Part shown: positions 52,189 to 60,938 of the stretch, piece after piece
Layout: every line of letters begins with the position of its first letter
Numbering within the stretch: position 1 is the first letter of the stretch
Assembly (NCBI RefSeq): GCF_003148685.1
Contig: NZ_QGGR01000041.1
Coordinates: forward strand, 1 to 64,000
DNA length: 64,000 nt
From: Actinoplanes xinjiangensis
Lineage (GTDB): Bacteria; Actinomycetota; Actinomycetes; Mycobacteriales; Micromonosporaceae
Direction of reading: 5' to 3'
Made by a program: the position numbers and the translations under genes
The notes under the pieces: generated by a model
The model's database searches: none
Told to the model about the DNA's origin: nothing
Seen by the model: only the letters and a program-made list of their open reading frames with translations

Positions 52189-53012
52189 CGGGGACGGCGG
52201 CCGAGATCGTCGAGGGCGCGCAACCACGGGGTGTCCTGGATGACCTTGGTGAAGCTGACCTTCTCGCTGGCCGCGGTGAGCGCGGCCAGTCCGGCGAGCG
52301 CCGCCGCCCGCCCGGCCGTCCCGCTGCGGGCCACGAACGCCACCCCGAGCAGCGCGCCGAACGCGTTCGCCCCGGCGTCGCCGAGCATGATCTCCTCGCC
52401 GAGGTCGTCCGGCAGCAGGGCGGCACCCGCGCCGAGCATGCCCGCGGTCATCGAGGCGTTACGGCCCACCGCGAGCGGCGCCCCGAGGACCGCGCCGGCC
52501 TTGAGCGCCCGGCCCGGCCGCAGGTCGAGCAGGTTGATCAGGTTGGCGGAGCCGGCGATCACACCGGCGCCGAGGAGCACGTCGACACCACGGCCGAACC
52601 CGGTGCGGCGGCCGCTGCCGATCAGCGCGGACGCCGCGAGACCCGCCGCGCCCACTCCGACGATCTTGACGAGACCACTGGTGACGAAGCCCTCGCGCAG
52701 CGCGCCCAGGTGACCGGCGAAGCCCTTGGCCGCTTTCTGCTCGGGCCGGTTGCCGGCGACGTCGTCGTAGAAACCGACCGCGCCGCTGACCGCTCCGGCG
52801 ATGGCCGCCGCCGCGCCGAGCCGGCCGGTGGCCGCGCCCGAAACGGCGCCGACGGTGGCACCCACCGCGAGGGCCGGGCCGCCGGCGAGCGTCACGGTAC
52901 GGCCGTGGAAGTTGGTCCGCTCCAGCTCACGGGCCTGCGGATCGCGGCGCACCCAGCCGAGCACGCTACGTGCGACAAGGGCGCCGAGGGCGGAGGAACG
53001 GAGGTAGGCCAT
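52185..53012 (-). CDS. MraY/WecA-like polyprenyl phosphosugar transferase homologue
   Basis: A 275-aa integral membrane protein of the polyprenyl-phosphate phosphosugar transferase superfamily, shorter than MraY (about 340 aa). Recognisable motifs are FHGRTVTLAGGPAL near residue 35, VGFYDDVAGN near 80 corresponding to the Asp-Asp motif, SANLINLLDLRPGRALK near 155, and MLGDAGANAFGALLG near 210. It could load a sugar onto a lipid carrier for the adjacent flippase, or it may have lost activity. It is coupled to murJ. Confidence 0.75.
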   Translation of the reverse strand: MAYLRSSALGALVARSVLGWVRRDPQARELERTNFHGRTVTLAGGPALAVGATVGAVSGAATGRLGAAAAIAGAVSGAVGFYDDVAGNRPEQKAAKGFAGHLGALREGFVTSGLVKIVGVGAAGLAASALIGSGRRTGFGRGVDVLLGAGVIAGSANLINLLDLRPGRALKAGAVLGAPLAVGRNASMTAGMLGAGAALLPDDLGEEIMLGDAGANAFGALLGVAFVARSGTAGRAAALAGLAALTAASEKVSFTKVIQDTPWLRALDDLGRRPR

Positions 53013-53037
53013 GGCCGCAGAGTCTAGACCGGACCGG

Positions 53038-53997
53038 CTAGGGGGCGGCCGAAGGCACGATCGACGTGGCGCCCGCGGCCAGACCGTACTGCCCGACCTT
53101 GTTCTGCACCACCCGCTCGACCGTGACCAGGGCGGTCGTGACCTGTCCCTGCACGGTGTTCACGTTGTCCACCGTGGAGATCTCCTGGACCAGCTTCGGA
53201 TCGTTGCGGATCCCGGAGACGAGATTTCCCTCTCCCGCGTTGTCCCCGGCGACCACCAGCATCCGGGGGGTCAGTCCGAGTTGCTCGGCCATGGTCAACG
53301 CGTACCGGCTCTTCTTCTCCGCCTCGTTGTCGGTGGCGGGCACCCCGGCGATCAGGACGATCGCCTCGGCGCCGCCGGTCGCGCCGTCCTCGGCGGTGAG
53401 GTAGCCGGACTGAGCGAAGGCGGCCAGCACCGCGGTCACGTCCTCAGCCGTGGGCGTGCCGGGCGCGGGCGTGCTCGGCGTGCTGGGTGTCCCCTGGAAC
53501 AGGGTGAGAGCGAGCATCGCGCTGGCCGTCTCGACACCGTCGCTGTTGAGCGGCAGGTTGGCCGTCGAGATGCTCGGCTCGGACAGCTCGTCGACCAGGA
53601 GCAGCAGATCGTTGATCGTCTTCGGGTCGAAGAACTTGTCCTCCACCCGCACCCGGGCGGTGATCGTCGCACCGGCCACGGTGAGCATCTTGACGACACC
53701 CTCGGTGTGGTCCTCGGTGCCCGGCAGCGCCACCACGGCGATCTTGCGGCCGGTCAGCTTGCCGCTGAGCAGGCCCGGCGCGATCTGACTGGCGAACTCC
53801 TGGCTGCGGTTGACCGACTCGTTGAGCTGGTTGACCTGCTCCCGGCGGACATTGTTGTCCTTGTTGAGAGCCTCCAGGTTGTTACGGAGGTTCTCCGAGA
53901 CCGGGCCGTTGAGCGCGGCGGTGCCGACCACCAGGCCGATCGCCAGCGCGAGGAAGACCGCGGTGAGCGACACCACGTGGTACCGGAAGTTGATCAC
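53038..53997 (-). CDS. steB: SteB-like protein (MctB/copper transporter family)
   Basis: A 319-aa protein with one N-terminal helix (SLTAVFLALAIGLVVGTAAL) and a coiled coil (NLEALNKDNNVRREQVNQL) leading to an extracellular domain. The start MINFRYHVVSL is diagnostic of this family. It was named MctB in mycobacteria for a copper-related role, and SteB in corynebacteria, where it pairs with SteA at the division ring and influences peptidoglycan hydrolase activity. Here it follows steA by 7 bp, supporting the SteAB role. A Pro/Thr-rich linker lies near residue 170. Confidence 0.88.
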   Translation of the reverse strand: MINFRYHVVSLTAVFLALAIGLVVGTAALNGPVSENLRNNLEALNKDNNVRREQVNQLNESVNRSQEFASQIAPGLLSGKLTGRKIAVVALPGTEDHTEGVVKMLTVAGATITARVRVEDKFFDPKTINDLLLLVDELSEPSISTANLPLNSDGVETASAMLALTLFQGTPSTPSTPAPGTPTAEDVTAVLAAFAQSGYLTAEDGATGGAEAIVLIAGVPATDNEAEKKSRYALTMAEQLGLTPRMLVVAGDNAGEGNLVSGIRNDPKLVQEISTVDNVNTVQGQVTTALVTVERVVQNKVGQYGLAAGATSIVPSAAP

Positions 53998-54004
53998 AAC
54001 GCCC

Positions 54005-55189
54005 TCAGAAGAGATTGCCGAGCTGGAAGAGCAGATTGTCCCACCACTCGGACACGACGGTGAGGTATGCCTTCCCCACCGTGGACACCGCCACCGCGGA
54101 CGCCATCGCCGCGATCGCGGACAGCACCAGCAGCAGTACCGCCGACCCGGAGATGCTCTGCCGGTAGAGCCGGCTCACACCTTTCGCGTCGACCAGTTTG
54201 CCGCCCACCTTGAGCCGGGTCAGGAACGTCGACGCCATGCCGCCGCGCCCCTTGTCCAGGAACTCGACCAGGTTGGCATGCGTGCCGACGGCCACGATCA
54301 GGGACGCGCCCTTCTCGTCGGCGAGCAGCATCGCCAAATCCTCACTGGTCGCCGCGGCCGGGAAGGTCAGCGCGTCGACACCCAGATTCTCCACCCGCTT
54401 GAGCCCGGGGGCCCGCCCGTCGGGATAGGCGTGCACCACGATCTCGGCGCCGCAGCGCAGCACGTCGTCGGTGACCGAGTCCATGTCACCGATGATCATG
54501 TCGGGGGTGTGGCCGTTCTCCACCAGCGCGTCCGCGCCGCCGTCGACACCGATCAGGACCGGTTTGTACTCCCGGATGTACGGCCGGAGAACCTCCAGGT
54601 CCTCCTTGTAGTCGTAGCCGCGCACCACGATCAGCACGTGCCGCCCGCCGATCCGGGTCTGCACATCGGGCACGCCGACACCGTCGAGCAGCAGATCACG
54701 TTCCTGCTTCAGGTAGTCCATGGTGTTCGCGGCGAACGCCTCGAGCTGCACCGACAGGCCCTCGCGGGCGTCGGCCATGGACTTGGCGACGGTCTCCGCG
54801 TCCTGCCGGACACCGGTGGCGACCGGCTCGCCGTCGAGCAGCACCACATCGCCCTCGATGCTGACCGTCTGCCCCTCGCGGAGGCGGGCGAAGACGTCCT
54901 CGCCGAGCTCGTCGACCAGGATCACCCCGCCCTGGATCAGCACCTCGGGACCCAGGTTCGGATACCGCCCGGAGATCGACGGCTTCGCGTTGAGCACCGC
55001 CATGACCCCGGACGCGACCAGCGAGTCGGCGGCGACCCGGTCCAGGTCGACGTGATCGATCACGGCGATCTCACCGGGGCGCAGCCGGCCGGTCAGGCGC
55101 TTGGTCCGCCGGTCCAGCCGGACCACGCCGGAGACCGGACCAGGGTCGACGCTCCTAGTCCGGCGGAGGGTGGGAATGGGAAGTCGCAT
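54005..55189 (-). CDS. steA: putative cytokinetic ring protein SteA
   Basis: A 394-aa protein. The central part has a thiamine-pyrophosphokinase-like fold with VLIGVDGGADALVENG and the motif IIGDMDSVTDDV. One C-terminal helix (SGSAVLLLVLSAIAAMASAV) anchors it to the membrane with the bulk in the cytoplasm. In corynebacteria SteA acts with SteB in daughter-cell separation. The enzymatic function of the kinase-like fold is unproven. Start ATG 55189; ATG 55198 is close by. It sits between recN and steB as in other actinobacteria. Confidence 0.9.
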   Translation of the reverse strand: MRLPIPTLRRTRSVDPGPVSGVVRLDRRTKRLTGRLRPGEIAVIDHVDLDRVAADSLVASGVMAVLNAKPSISGRYPNLGPEVLIQGGVILVDELGEDVFARLREGQTVSIEGDVVLLDGEPVATGVRQDAETVAKSMADAREGLSVQLEAFAANTMDYLKQERDLLLDGVGVPDVQTRIGGRHVLIVVRGYDYKEDLEVLRPYIREYKPVLIGVDGGADALVENGHTPDMIIGDMDSVTDDVLRCGAEIVVHAYPDGRAPGLKRVENLGVDALTFPAAATSEDLAMLLADEKGASLIVAVGTHANLVEFLDKGRGGMASTFLTRLKVGGKLVDAKGVSRLYRQSISGSAVLLLVLSAIAAMASAVAVSTVGKAYLTVVSEWWDNLLFQLGNLF

Positions 55190-55251
55190 CCCGGCCATCC
55201 TGACATGCCCCCGCACCCGGGGCCCCCGCGACATGCGCCAGCTCACCTTTA

Positions 55252-57009
55252 TCAGGCGCGTTTCTCCCGTGCGGCCACGGAGAGTAGCTCCTCGGCATGC
55301 GCAATGCCCAGGTCGGAATCGGGCAGACCAGCTAGCATCCGGGACAATTCCCGGGCTCGTTCCGTTTCTTCCACAATGCGCACACCACTCGTCGTGATCG
55401 CCCCACCGGTGTCTTTCGCGACCACCAGGTGACGATCGGCGAACGCCGCGACCTGCGGCAGGTGCGTCACGACCAACACCTGATGGGTACGTGCGAGCCG
55501 CGCCAGCCGCCGCCCGATCTCCACCGCGGCCGTCCCGCCGACACCCGAGTCGACCTCGTCGAACACCAGCGTCGGCGGCCCGCCGGCACCGGCGAACACC
55601 ACCTCGATGGCCAGCATCACCCGGGAGAGCTCACCACCGGACGCACCCTTCTGCAGGGGCAGGGCCGGGGCACCCGGGTGGGCGTGCAGCCGCAGCTCCA
55701 CCTCGTCGGCGCCGTCCGGCCCGGCGGCCAGGGTCTCGCCGTCGACGGTGACGGCCGGCTCGTCCCGCGACGGCGCCCGGGTGAGCACCGCCACCTCGAC
55801 CCGCGAATGCGGCATCGCCAGCCCGGCCAGCTCGACGCTGACCGCCTCGGAGAACCGTCCGGCCGCCTCCCGACGGGCCGCGGTCAGCCGCCCGGCCAGC
55901 TCGCCGACCGTCGCCTCCAGCCGCTGCCGCTCCTTGTCCAGCTCATCGAGCAGCTCGTCGGAGGAGTCCAGCACGCTCAGCTTGGTCCGCGCGTTCTCCG
56001 CCCAGGCGATCACGCCGTCGATGTCGTCGGCATATTTGCGGGTCAGGGCCCGCAGCGCGGCCCGCCGCTCGTAGATCGCCTCCAGCCGGGCCGGATCGGC
56101 GTCGAGCGTGCCCAGGTAGGCCGACAGCTCCGAGGCGACGTCACCGACCAGGGTGGCGGCCTCCTCCAGGCGGGCGGCCAGGTCACCGAGCGACGAGTCG
56201 ACCGCCGACTGACCCTCCAGGGTCCGCCGGGCCAGACCGAGCAGCTGGGTCGCGTCGGGGGTGTCGTCGGCCGCCTCCACGCCGCCGGTCAGCGCCTGCG
56301 ACGCCAGGATGGCCGCGACCCGCAGCCCCTCGGCGTGCTCCAGCCGCTGCACCTCGTTACGCAGATCGTCGTCCTCCCCGGGCTGCGGATCCACCCGGGT
56401 GATCTCGTCGAGACCGAGTTTGAGCAGGTCGGCCTCCTGCGAGCGCTGCCGCGCGTTGCGCCGGCGATCGGCCAGGTCCTCCACCACGGCCCGCCACCGG
56501 CTGAACGCCTCCTTGTAGGAGTCGATCAGCTTCTCGTGCGGTGGGCCGGCGAACCGGTCGAGCGCGGACCGTTGCTCCGACGGGCGCAGCAGGCGCAGCT
56601 GGTCGGACTGGCCGTGCACGGCCAGGATCTGCTCGCCCAGCTCGCTCAGCGTCGACACCGGCATGCTCCGGCCGCCGACGTGTGCCCGGGACCGGCCCTC
56701 GGCCGTCACCGTGCGGCTCAGCAGGATCGAACCGTCGTCGTCGACCTCACCGCCGGCGTCGGTGACCCGGGTCCGCACCGCGTCACCCAGGGTGCCGCGC
56801 AGTTTCAGCCGGCCCTCGACCACGGCCCGGCCCGGGTCGGCGCGGACCCGCCCGGCGTCGGCCCGGCCACCGAAGAGCAGCCCGAGACCGGTCACCACCA
56901 TGGTCTTACCGGCGCCGGTCTCGCCGGTGATCACATTCATTCCCGACGTGAGCCGCAGCGTCGTGTCGTCGATGACGCCGAGCCCGGTGATGCGCAGTTC
57001 CTCCAGCAC
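55252..57009 (-). CDS. recN: DNA repair protein RecN
   Basis: A 585-aa SMC-like ATPase of double-strand-break repair. It begins LEELRITGLGVIDD with Walker A TGETGAGKTMVV. A coiled-coil middle (DLADRRRNARQRSQEADLL and DKERQRLEATVGELAGRLTA) joins it to the C-terminal half with the signature SGGELSRVMLAIEV and Walker B PTLVFDEVDSGVGG. GTG start at 57009. It is 51 bp downstream of nadK. Confidence 0.95.
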   Translation of the reverse strand: MLEELRITGLGVIDDTTLRLTSGMNVITGETGAGKTMVVTGLGLLFGGRADAGRVRADPGRAVVEGRLKLRGTLGDAVRTRVTDAGGEVDDDGSILLSRTVTAEGRSRAHVGGRSMPVSTLSELGEQILAVHGQSDQLRLLRPSEQRSALDRFAGPPHEKLIDSYKEAFSRWRAVVEDLADRRRNARQRSQEADLLKLGLDEITRVDPQPGEDDDLRNEVQRLEHAEGLRVAAILASQALTGGVEAADDTPDATQLLGLARRTLEGQSAVDSSLGDLAARLEEAATLVGDVASELSAYLGTLDADPARLEAIYERRAALRALTRKYADDIDGVIAWAENARTKLSVLDSSDELLDELDKERQRLEATVGELAGRLTAARREAAGRFSEAVSVELAGLAMPHSRVEVAVLTRAPSRDEPAVTVDGETLAAGPDGADEVELRLHAHPGAPALPLQKGASGGELSRVMLAIEVVFAGAGGPPTLVFDEVDSGVGGTAAVEIGRRLARLARTHQVLVVTHLPQVAAFADRHLVVAKDTGGAITTSGVRIVEETERARELSRMLAGLPDSDLGIAHAEELLSVAAREKRA

Positions 57010-57060
57010 AGCCAGACAGTATCGGGAGCCCCCGACAATTGCCCAACGGCGGAGGTCTGA

Positions 57061-57948
57061 TCAGCGTCGATTCCCGCGCCATCCGACGACCGGCAGACCG
57101 AACTTCGCGACCAGCGTGTCGGTGAACGGACGCGGCGCCAGCCGGACCAGACGAACCGGGAGCTGACCCCTTTCGACCGTCACCTGCGAGCCGGGCGGCA
57201 GATCCCAGGTCCGGCGACCGTCACAGCACAACACCGCAAAAGACGTGTACGGGTCGACCGTCAGCACGAACGTCGACGTCGGTGCGGTGACCAGCGGTTT
57301 GGAGAACAGTGCGTGCGCACTGATCGGCACCAGCAGCAGCGCCTCCACCTCGGGCCAGACCACCGGTCCACCGGCCGAGAACGCGTACGCCGTCGACCCG
57401 GTCGGTGTGGCACACACCACACCGTCGCAGCCGTACCGGGACAGCGGGCGGCCGTCCACGTCCACCATCAGTTCGAGCATCTGGGCCCGCTGGCCCTTCT
57501 CCACAGTCACCTCGTTGAGCGCCCACGACTCGGCGATCAGGCGGCCGTCGTACTCCGCCCGGACGTCCAGCGTCAGCCGCTCGTCGACGGCGTAGTCACC
57601 GGCCACCACCTCGGCGACCGCGTGGTCGATGTGATCGATCTCGGTCTCGGCGAGGAAACCGACCTTGCCCAGGTTGATCCCGAGCAGCGGTGCCTTCGCC
57701 GGCCGGGCCAGATCGGCGGCACGCAGGATGGTGCCGTCACCGCCGAGCGCCAGCACGATCTCCACACCCTCGGCCGCGTCCGGGCCGACCACCGGCTCCA
57801 CCCCCGGGGGCAGCTCCAGGTCGTCGATCTCCTCGGCGATCACCCGGACCTCGAAACCGGCGGCGATCAGATCCAGCGCCACCGCACGGGCGTGCTGGGT
57901 ACTCTGCCGGCGCCCGGTGTGCGTCACCAGCAGGGCCGAGCGCGTCAT
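57061..57948 (-). CDS. nadK: NAD kinase
   Basis: A 295-aa kinase that makes NADP from NAD and ATP. The GGDG motif is in LALGGDGTILRAAD, and the second family motif is LLGINLGKVGFLAE. NEVTVEKG and CATPTGSTAYAFSAGGP complete the active site. Its ATG overlaps the tlyA stop by 4 bp. Length and motifs are normal. Confidence 0.95.
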   Translation of the reverse strand: MTRSALLVTHTGRRQSTQHARAVALDLIAAGFEVRVIAEEIDDLELPPGVEPVVGPDAAEGVEIVLALGGDGTILRAADLARPAKAPLLGINLGKVGFLAETEIDHIDHAVAEVVAGDYAVDERLTLDVRAEYDGRLIAESWALNEVTVEKGQRAQMLELMVDVDGRPLSRYGCDGVVCATPTGSTAYAFSAGGPVVWPEVEALLLVPISAHALFSKPLVTAPTSTFVLTVDPYTSFAVLCCDGRRTWDLPPGSQVTVERGQLPVRLVRLAPRPFTDTLVAKFGLPVVGWRGNRR

Positions 57949-58769
57949 TTCTCCTCCAGCAGGGGAACGGGTCCAGCTTCGACGACAGCTTCGATCCGGG
58001 CCGGATCAGCCGGCGGGGCGTCCCGCCGGAACCACACGAAGAACTCCACGTTGCCACTGGGACCCGGCAGCGGGCTCGCGGTCACGTCCGCCACCCCCAG
58101 CCCCAGCCCGGCGGCGGCCGACGCCACGTCCGACACCGCCTCGGCGCGCAGCCGCCAGTCACGGACCACACCACCCGAGCCGACCTTCTCCCGACCGACC
58201 TCGAACTGCGGCTTCACCATCAGCGCGAGGTCGCCGTCCGGGCCGGTGCAGGCGGACAGCGCGGGCAGCACCAGCCGCAGCGAGATGAACGACAGATCCG
58301 CCACCGTCAGATCGACCGTGCCACCGATCGACTCGGGTGTGATCGCCCGGACGTTGGTGCGCTCCTGCACCACCACCCGGTCGTCGTTGCGGATCGGCCA
58401 GGCCAGCTGGCCGTACCCGACGTCCACCGCCACCACCTGCCGGGCCCCGGCGCGCAGCAGCACATCGGTGAACCCGCCGGTGGACGCGCCCGCGTCCAGG
58501 CAACGCCGTCCGGACACGGTCAGCCCGCCGGGAGCGAACGCCGCCAGGGCCCCGGCCAGCTTGTGGCCGCCGCGGGACACGTACTCGTCCTTCGGATCCT
58601 CACCGGACACCACGATCGGGTCGGCCGGATCGACCATGGCGGCGACCTTCAGCGCGGCGGTACCGCGCACCTGCACACGACCGGCCGCGACGAGCGCGGC
58701 GGCCTGCTCCCGGGAGCGGGCGAGCTTGCGTCGGACGAGCTCGGCGTCGAGACGCGCACGGCGGGCCAT
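57945..58769 (-). CDS. tlyA: TlyA rRNA 2'-O-methyltransferase
   Basis: A 274-aa enzyme of the TlyA family, which methylates ribose of cytidines in 16S and 23S rRNA and so affects capreomycin sensitivity. An N-terminal S4 domain (RLDAELVRRKLARSREQAA) is followed by an FtsJ-like Rossmann domain: SRGGHKLAGAL, CLDAGASTGGFTDVLL (SAM-binding), VADLSFISLRLVLP with the tetrad Asp, and LMVKPQFEVGREKV with the Lys. Confidence 0.94.
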   Translation of the reverse strand: MARRARLDAELVRRKLARSREQAAALVAAGRVQVRGTAALKVAAMVDPADPIVVSGEDPKDEYVSRGGHKLAGALAAFAPGGLTVSGRRCLDAGASTGGFTDVLLRAGARQVVAVDVGYGQLAWPIRNDDRVVVQERTNVRAITPESIGGTVDLTVADLSFISLRLVLPALSACTGPDGDLALMVKPQFEVGREKVGSGGVVRDWRLRAEAVSDVASAAAGLGLGVADVTASPLPGPSGNVEFFVWFRRDAPPADPARIEAVVEAGPVPLLEEK

Positions 58770-58795
58770 CGATTTCCTTTATTCTGTACGGTCGT

Positions 58796-59143
58796 TCAGC
58801 GGTCGATGCTGGCCAGGGTGTCCTGGAGCACCTGGTGCGCGGCCTCGTACTCGGCTATCTGCTCGGCCGGTGCCAGCCGCGCGGCGTTGGCGAGCGACCG
58901 TAGCACCGCGTCCACGGCGGGGTGACCGGTGTCCTCCCCGCCCGGCTCGGCCCCCGGCCGCACTGTCTGCGAAGCGCCCGGCTCGGATCCCGACCGCACC
59001 GCCTGCGGCGCGCCCGGGTCGGACAGCGGCCGCGCAGCCTGCGAAGCGCCCTGGTCGGACACCGGTCGCACTGACTGCGGGACGCCCGGTGGGAGACCGC
59101 CGGGCGGCGGGCCGGGGCGCGGGCCGGGCTGAGGGTAGGTCAC
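58796..59143 (-). CDS. hypothetical protein with four short Pro/Ser-rich repeats
   Basis: A 115-aa protein. A Pro-rich start (PQPGPRPGPPPGGLPPG) is followed by four repeats of about 13 residues of the type RPLSDPGAPQAV, then a conserved helical C-terminus (VDAVLRSLANAARLAPAEQI and YEAAHQVLQDTLASIDR). The helix resembles the small actinomycete protein that usually lies between tlyA and the phasin-like gene. The GTG start is 5 bp after the upstream stop, so the genes are coupled. Function unknown. Confidence 0.7.
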   Translation of the reverse strand: MTYPQPGPRPGPPPGGLPPGVPQSVRPVSDQGASQAARPLSDPGAPQAVRSGSEPGASQTVRPGAEPGGEDTGHPAVDAVLRSLANAARLAPAEQIAEYEAAHQVLQDTLASIDR

Positions 59144-59147
59144 GGCC

Positions 59148-60455
59148 TCACGCCTCCGAACTCTCGTTCCGGCTTACCGTCTCCGACGCCGGCGTCGCCT
59201 GTGTGGGCACCTGCGCCGTCTTCTTGGCCGGCGTCCGACTTCCGGCCGCCTTACGCGGCGCTGCGGCCTTGGTGGGTTCCGTGGCCTTGAGCGGCTCCGC
59301 AACCTTGCGCGGCGCTGCGGCCTTCCGGCTCGTGCTCTTCTGCGGCTCGGTGGCCGACTCGGCAGCACCCCGGCTAGGCGCCGCCTGCTCAGCGGCCGTC
59401 TGTCCGGCAGGCGCCTGCTCGGCGACGGCCTTCCTGGCCACCGCCTTCTTGGCCGGGGCCTGCTTGGCTACCGCCTGCTTAGCCGGGGCCCGCTTGGCTA
59501 CCGCCTGCTTGGCCGGGGCCCGCTTGGCCACAGCTGGCTTTGCCGGAGTCGGCTCAGCCGCCACCGGCTCGACGAACACCGGCTCCACGCCGGCCGGCGT
59601 CTCGGTTGGCGCTCCAGTGACCGGAGTCGCGGCCGGCAGCACAATGGCCGGGGCGCCGGTGGACACCTCGTCCTGCACGACAGCCGGCCGCCCTGCTGAG
59701 CCCTCGGCCACTTCGGCAGCCAGCCCGGCTGCCTTCCGCGGCGCCCGCTTGGCCGGGGCGCTCTTAGCCGGGGCGCTCGTGGCCAGCGAATCCTTGGCAG
59801 GGACGCTCTTGGCCGGTGCGTCCTTGGCAGGCGCAGCCTTGACGGCAGCCGTCTTCGCCGGAGACCGTTTGGCGGGCGCCCGCTTGGTGGGCGACTGCTT
59901 CACGGGCTCCGCAGGAGCAGCCGCCGGCGGCTCAGTCGCGGCCGGAACCACGGGAGCGACCGCCGCGTTCGCCGACACCGTCGCCGGATCGGTTCCCGCT
60001 GCCGGCATCGCGTTCGGCTTGGCTTTGACCGCCTTCTTGGCCACCGTCTTCTTGGCCGGCCGGCCCGCGGGCACCTCCCGCGCCGCCGGCACGTCCGGCA
60101 CCTCGGGGGCAGCCGGCACGGCCGGGGCGTCCCGCTCGATCGCGCCGACCCGGTTCTGCGCCTGCCGCAGCTGGCGTTCCAGGTCGTGCACCTTGGTCGT
60201 GAGGTCGGACACCTCCTCGGCGGTGGCCAATCCCACTCGCCCGAGTGCCCGGTCCACCTCGTAACGAACGATGTTGGTCAGCGCCTCGCGATTCGCGATG
60301 CCCGCCGACAGCAGGTCCTCCACGAGGCCCTGCATCTGCACCGCCGTGGCACCGCCTCGGTTGAGCAGCTCCCCGGCGACCTGTTGGGCCTTCTTCCGGG
60401 GGGCCTCCGTCAAGCCGAGTGCCAGGTCCAGATAAGCCCGCCATGCGTCCGGCAT
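59148..60455 (-). CDS. phasin-like protein with long Ala/Lys/Pro-rich tail
   Basis: A 435-aa protein in two parts. Residues 1-120 form a helical, phasin-like region ending in a coiled coil (VSDLTTKVHDLERQLRQAQN), similar to PhaF/PhaI-type granule proteins. The following 310 residues are low complexity, with many PAKK, KRAPAK and AVAKRAPAKQ repeats like histone H1, and probably bind DNA or polyphosphate. PhaF combines the same two parts and distributes granules on the nucleoid. No polyester synthase gene is in the window. Related genes occupy this position in other actinomycetes. Confidence 0.72.
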   Translation of the reverse strand: MPDAWRAYLDLALGLTEAPRKKAQQVAGELLNRGGATAVQMQGLVEDLLSAGIANREALTNIVRYEVDRALGRVGLATAEEVSDLTTKVHDLERQLRQAQNRVGAIERDAPAVPAAPEVPDVPAAREVPAGRPAKKTVAKKAVKAKPNAMPAAGTDPATVSANAAVAPVVPAATEPPAAAPAEPVKQSPTKRAPAKRSPAKTAAVKAAPAKDAPAKSVPAKDSLATSAPAKSAPAKRAPRKAAGLAAEVAEGSAGRPAVVQDEVSTGAPAIVLPAATPVTGAPTETPAGVEPVFVEPVAAEPTPAKPAVAKRAPAKQAVAKRAPAKQAVAKQAPAKKAVARKAVAEQAPAGQTAAEQAAPSRGAAESATEPQKSTSRKAAAPRKVAEPLKATEPTKAAAPRKAAGSRTPAKKTAQVPTQATPASETVSRNESSEA

Positions 60456-60551
60456 GTCTCGCCTCCTCTCGCCACGTCGGGTGCCACGCTACCGGGCACC
60501 TCCGGGAAACTCCTGGGGTACCGTGCCGGTGTCGTGAGGCAGGATGGTCCT

Positions 60552-60875
60552 ATGGCCACCTTGGACCAGTGCCGCCGAGCGCTGCACGACCTCGCCGCCC
60601 GGTTGGAGACCAACGCCGAGGCCCGCGGAAAACTCGACCTGGACCGTACCCTCGCATGCCGTCTGACCGATCTGGGTGCCGCATTCCACGGCCGGATCAC
60701 CGGTGGCCGCCTGGTCGACATCACCGACGGCGACGACCCGAAGGCGAAGATCGCGCTGGTCACGACGAGCGACGAGTTGCTCGACCTGGTGGCCGGCAAG
60801 CTCGAGGTGTCGCGTCTGATCACCGCCATCCGGGCTAACCCGTTCGACCTGCTCAAGCTCCGCAAGCTCCTCTGA
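60552..60875 (+). CDS. SCP2 sterol-binding domain protein
   Basis: A 107-aa single-domain protein of the SCP-2-like fold. It includes DLDRTLACRLTDLGAAFHGRI, ITDGDDPKAKIALVTTSDELLDLVAG and FDLLKLRKLL at the C-terminus. Such domains bind lipids or acyl chains. The ATG at 60552 lies 96 bp from the divergent phasin-like gene. The ligand is unknown. Confidence 0.82.
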   Translation: MATLDQCRRALHDLAARLETNAEARGKLDLDRTLACRLTDLGAAFHGRITGGRLVDITDGDDPKAKIALVTTSDELLDLVAGKLEVSRLITAIRANPFDLLKLRKLL

Positions 60876-60938
60876 ACGACCGGACCGGCTGTGCCCGGGG
60901 ATACGGGCCCGACCGGTAGGTCAGTTCAAAGATCGACG

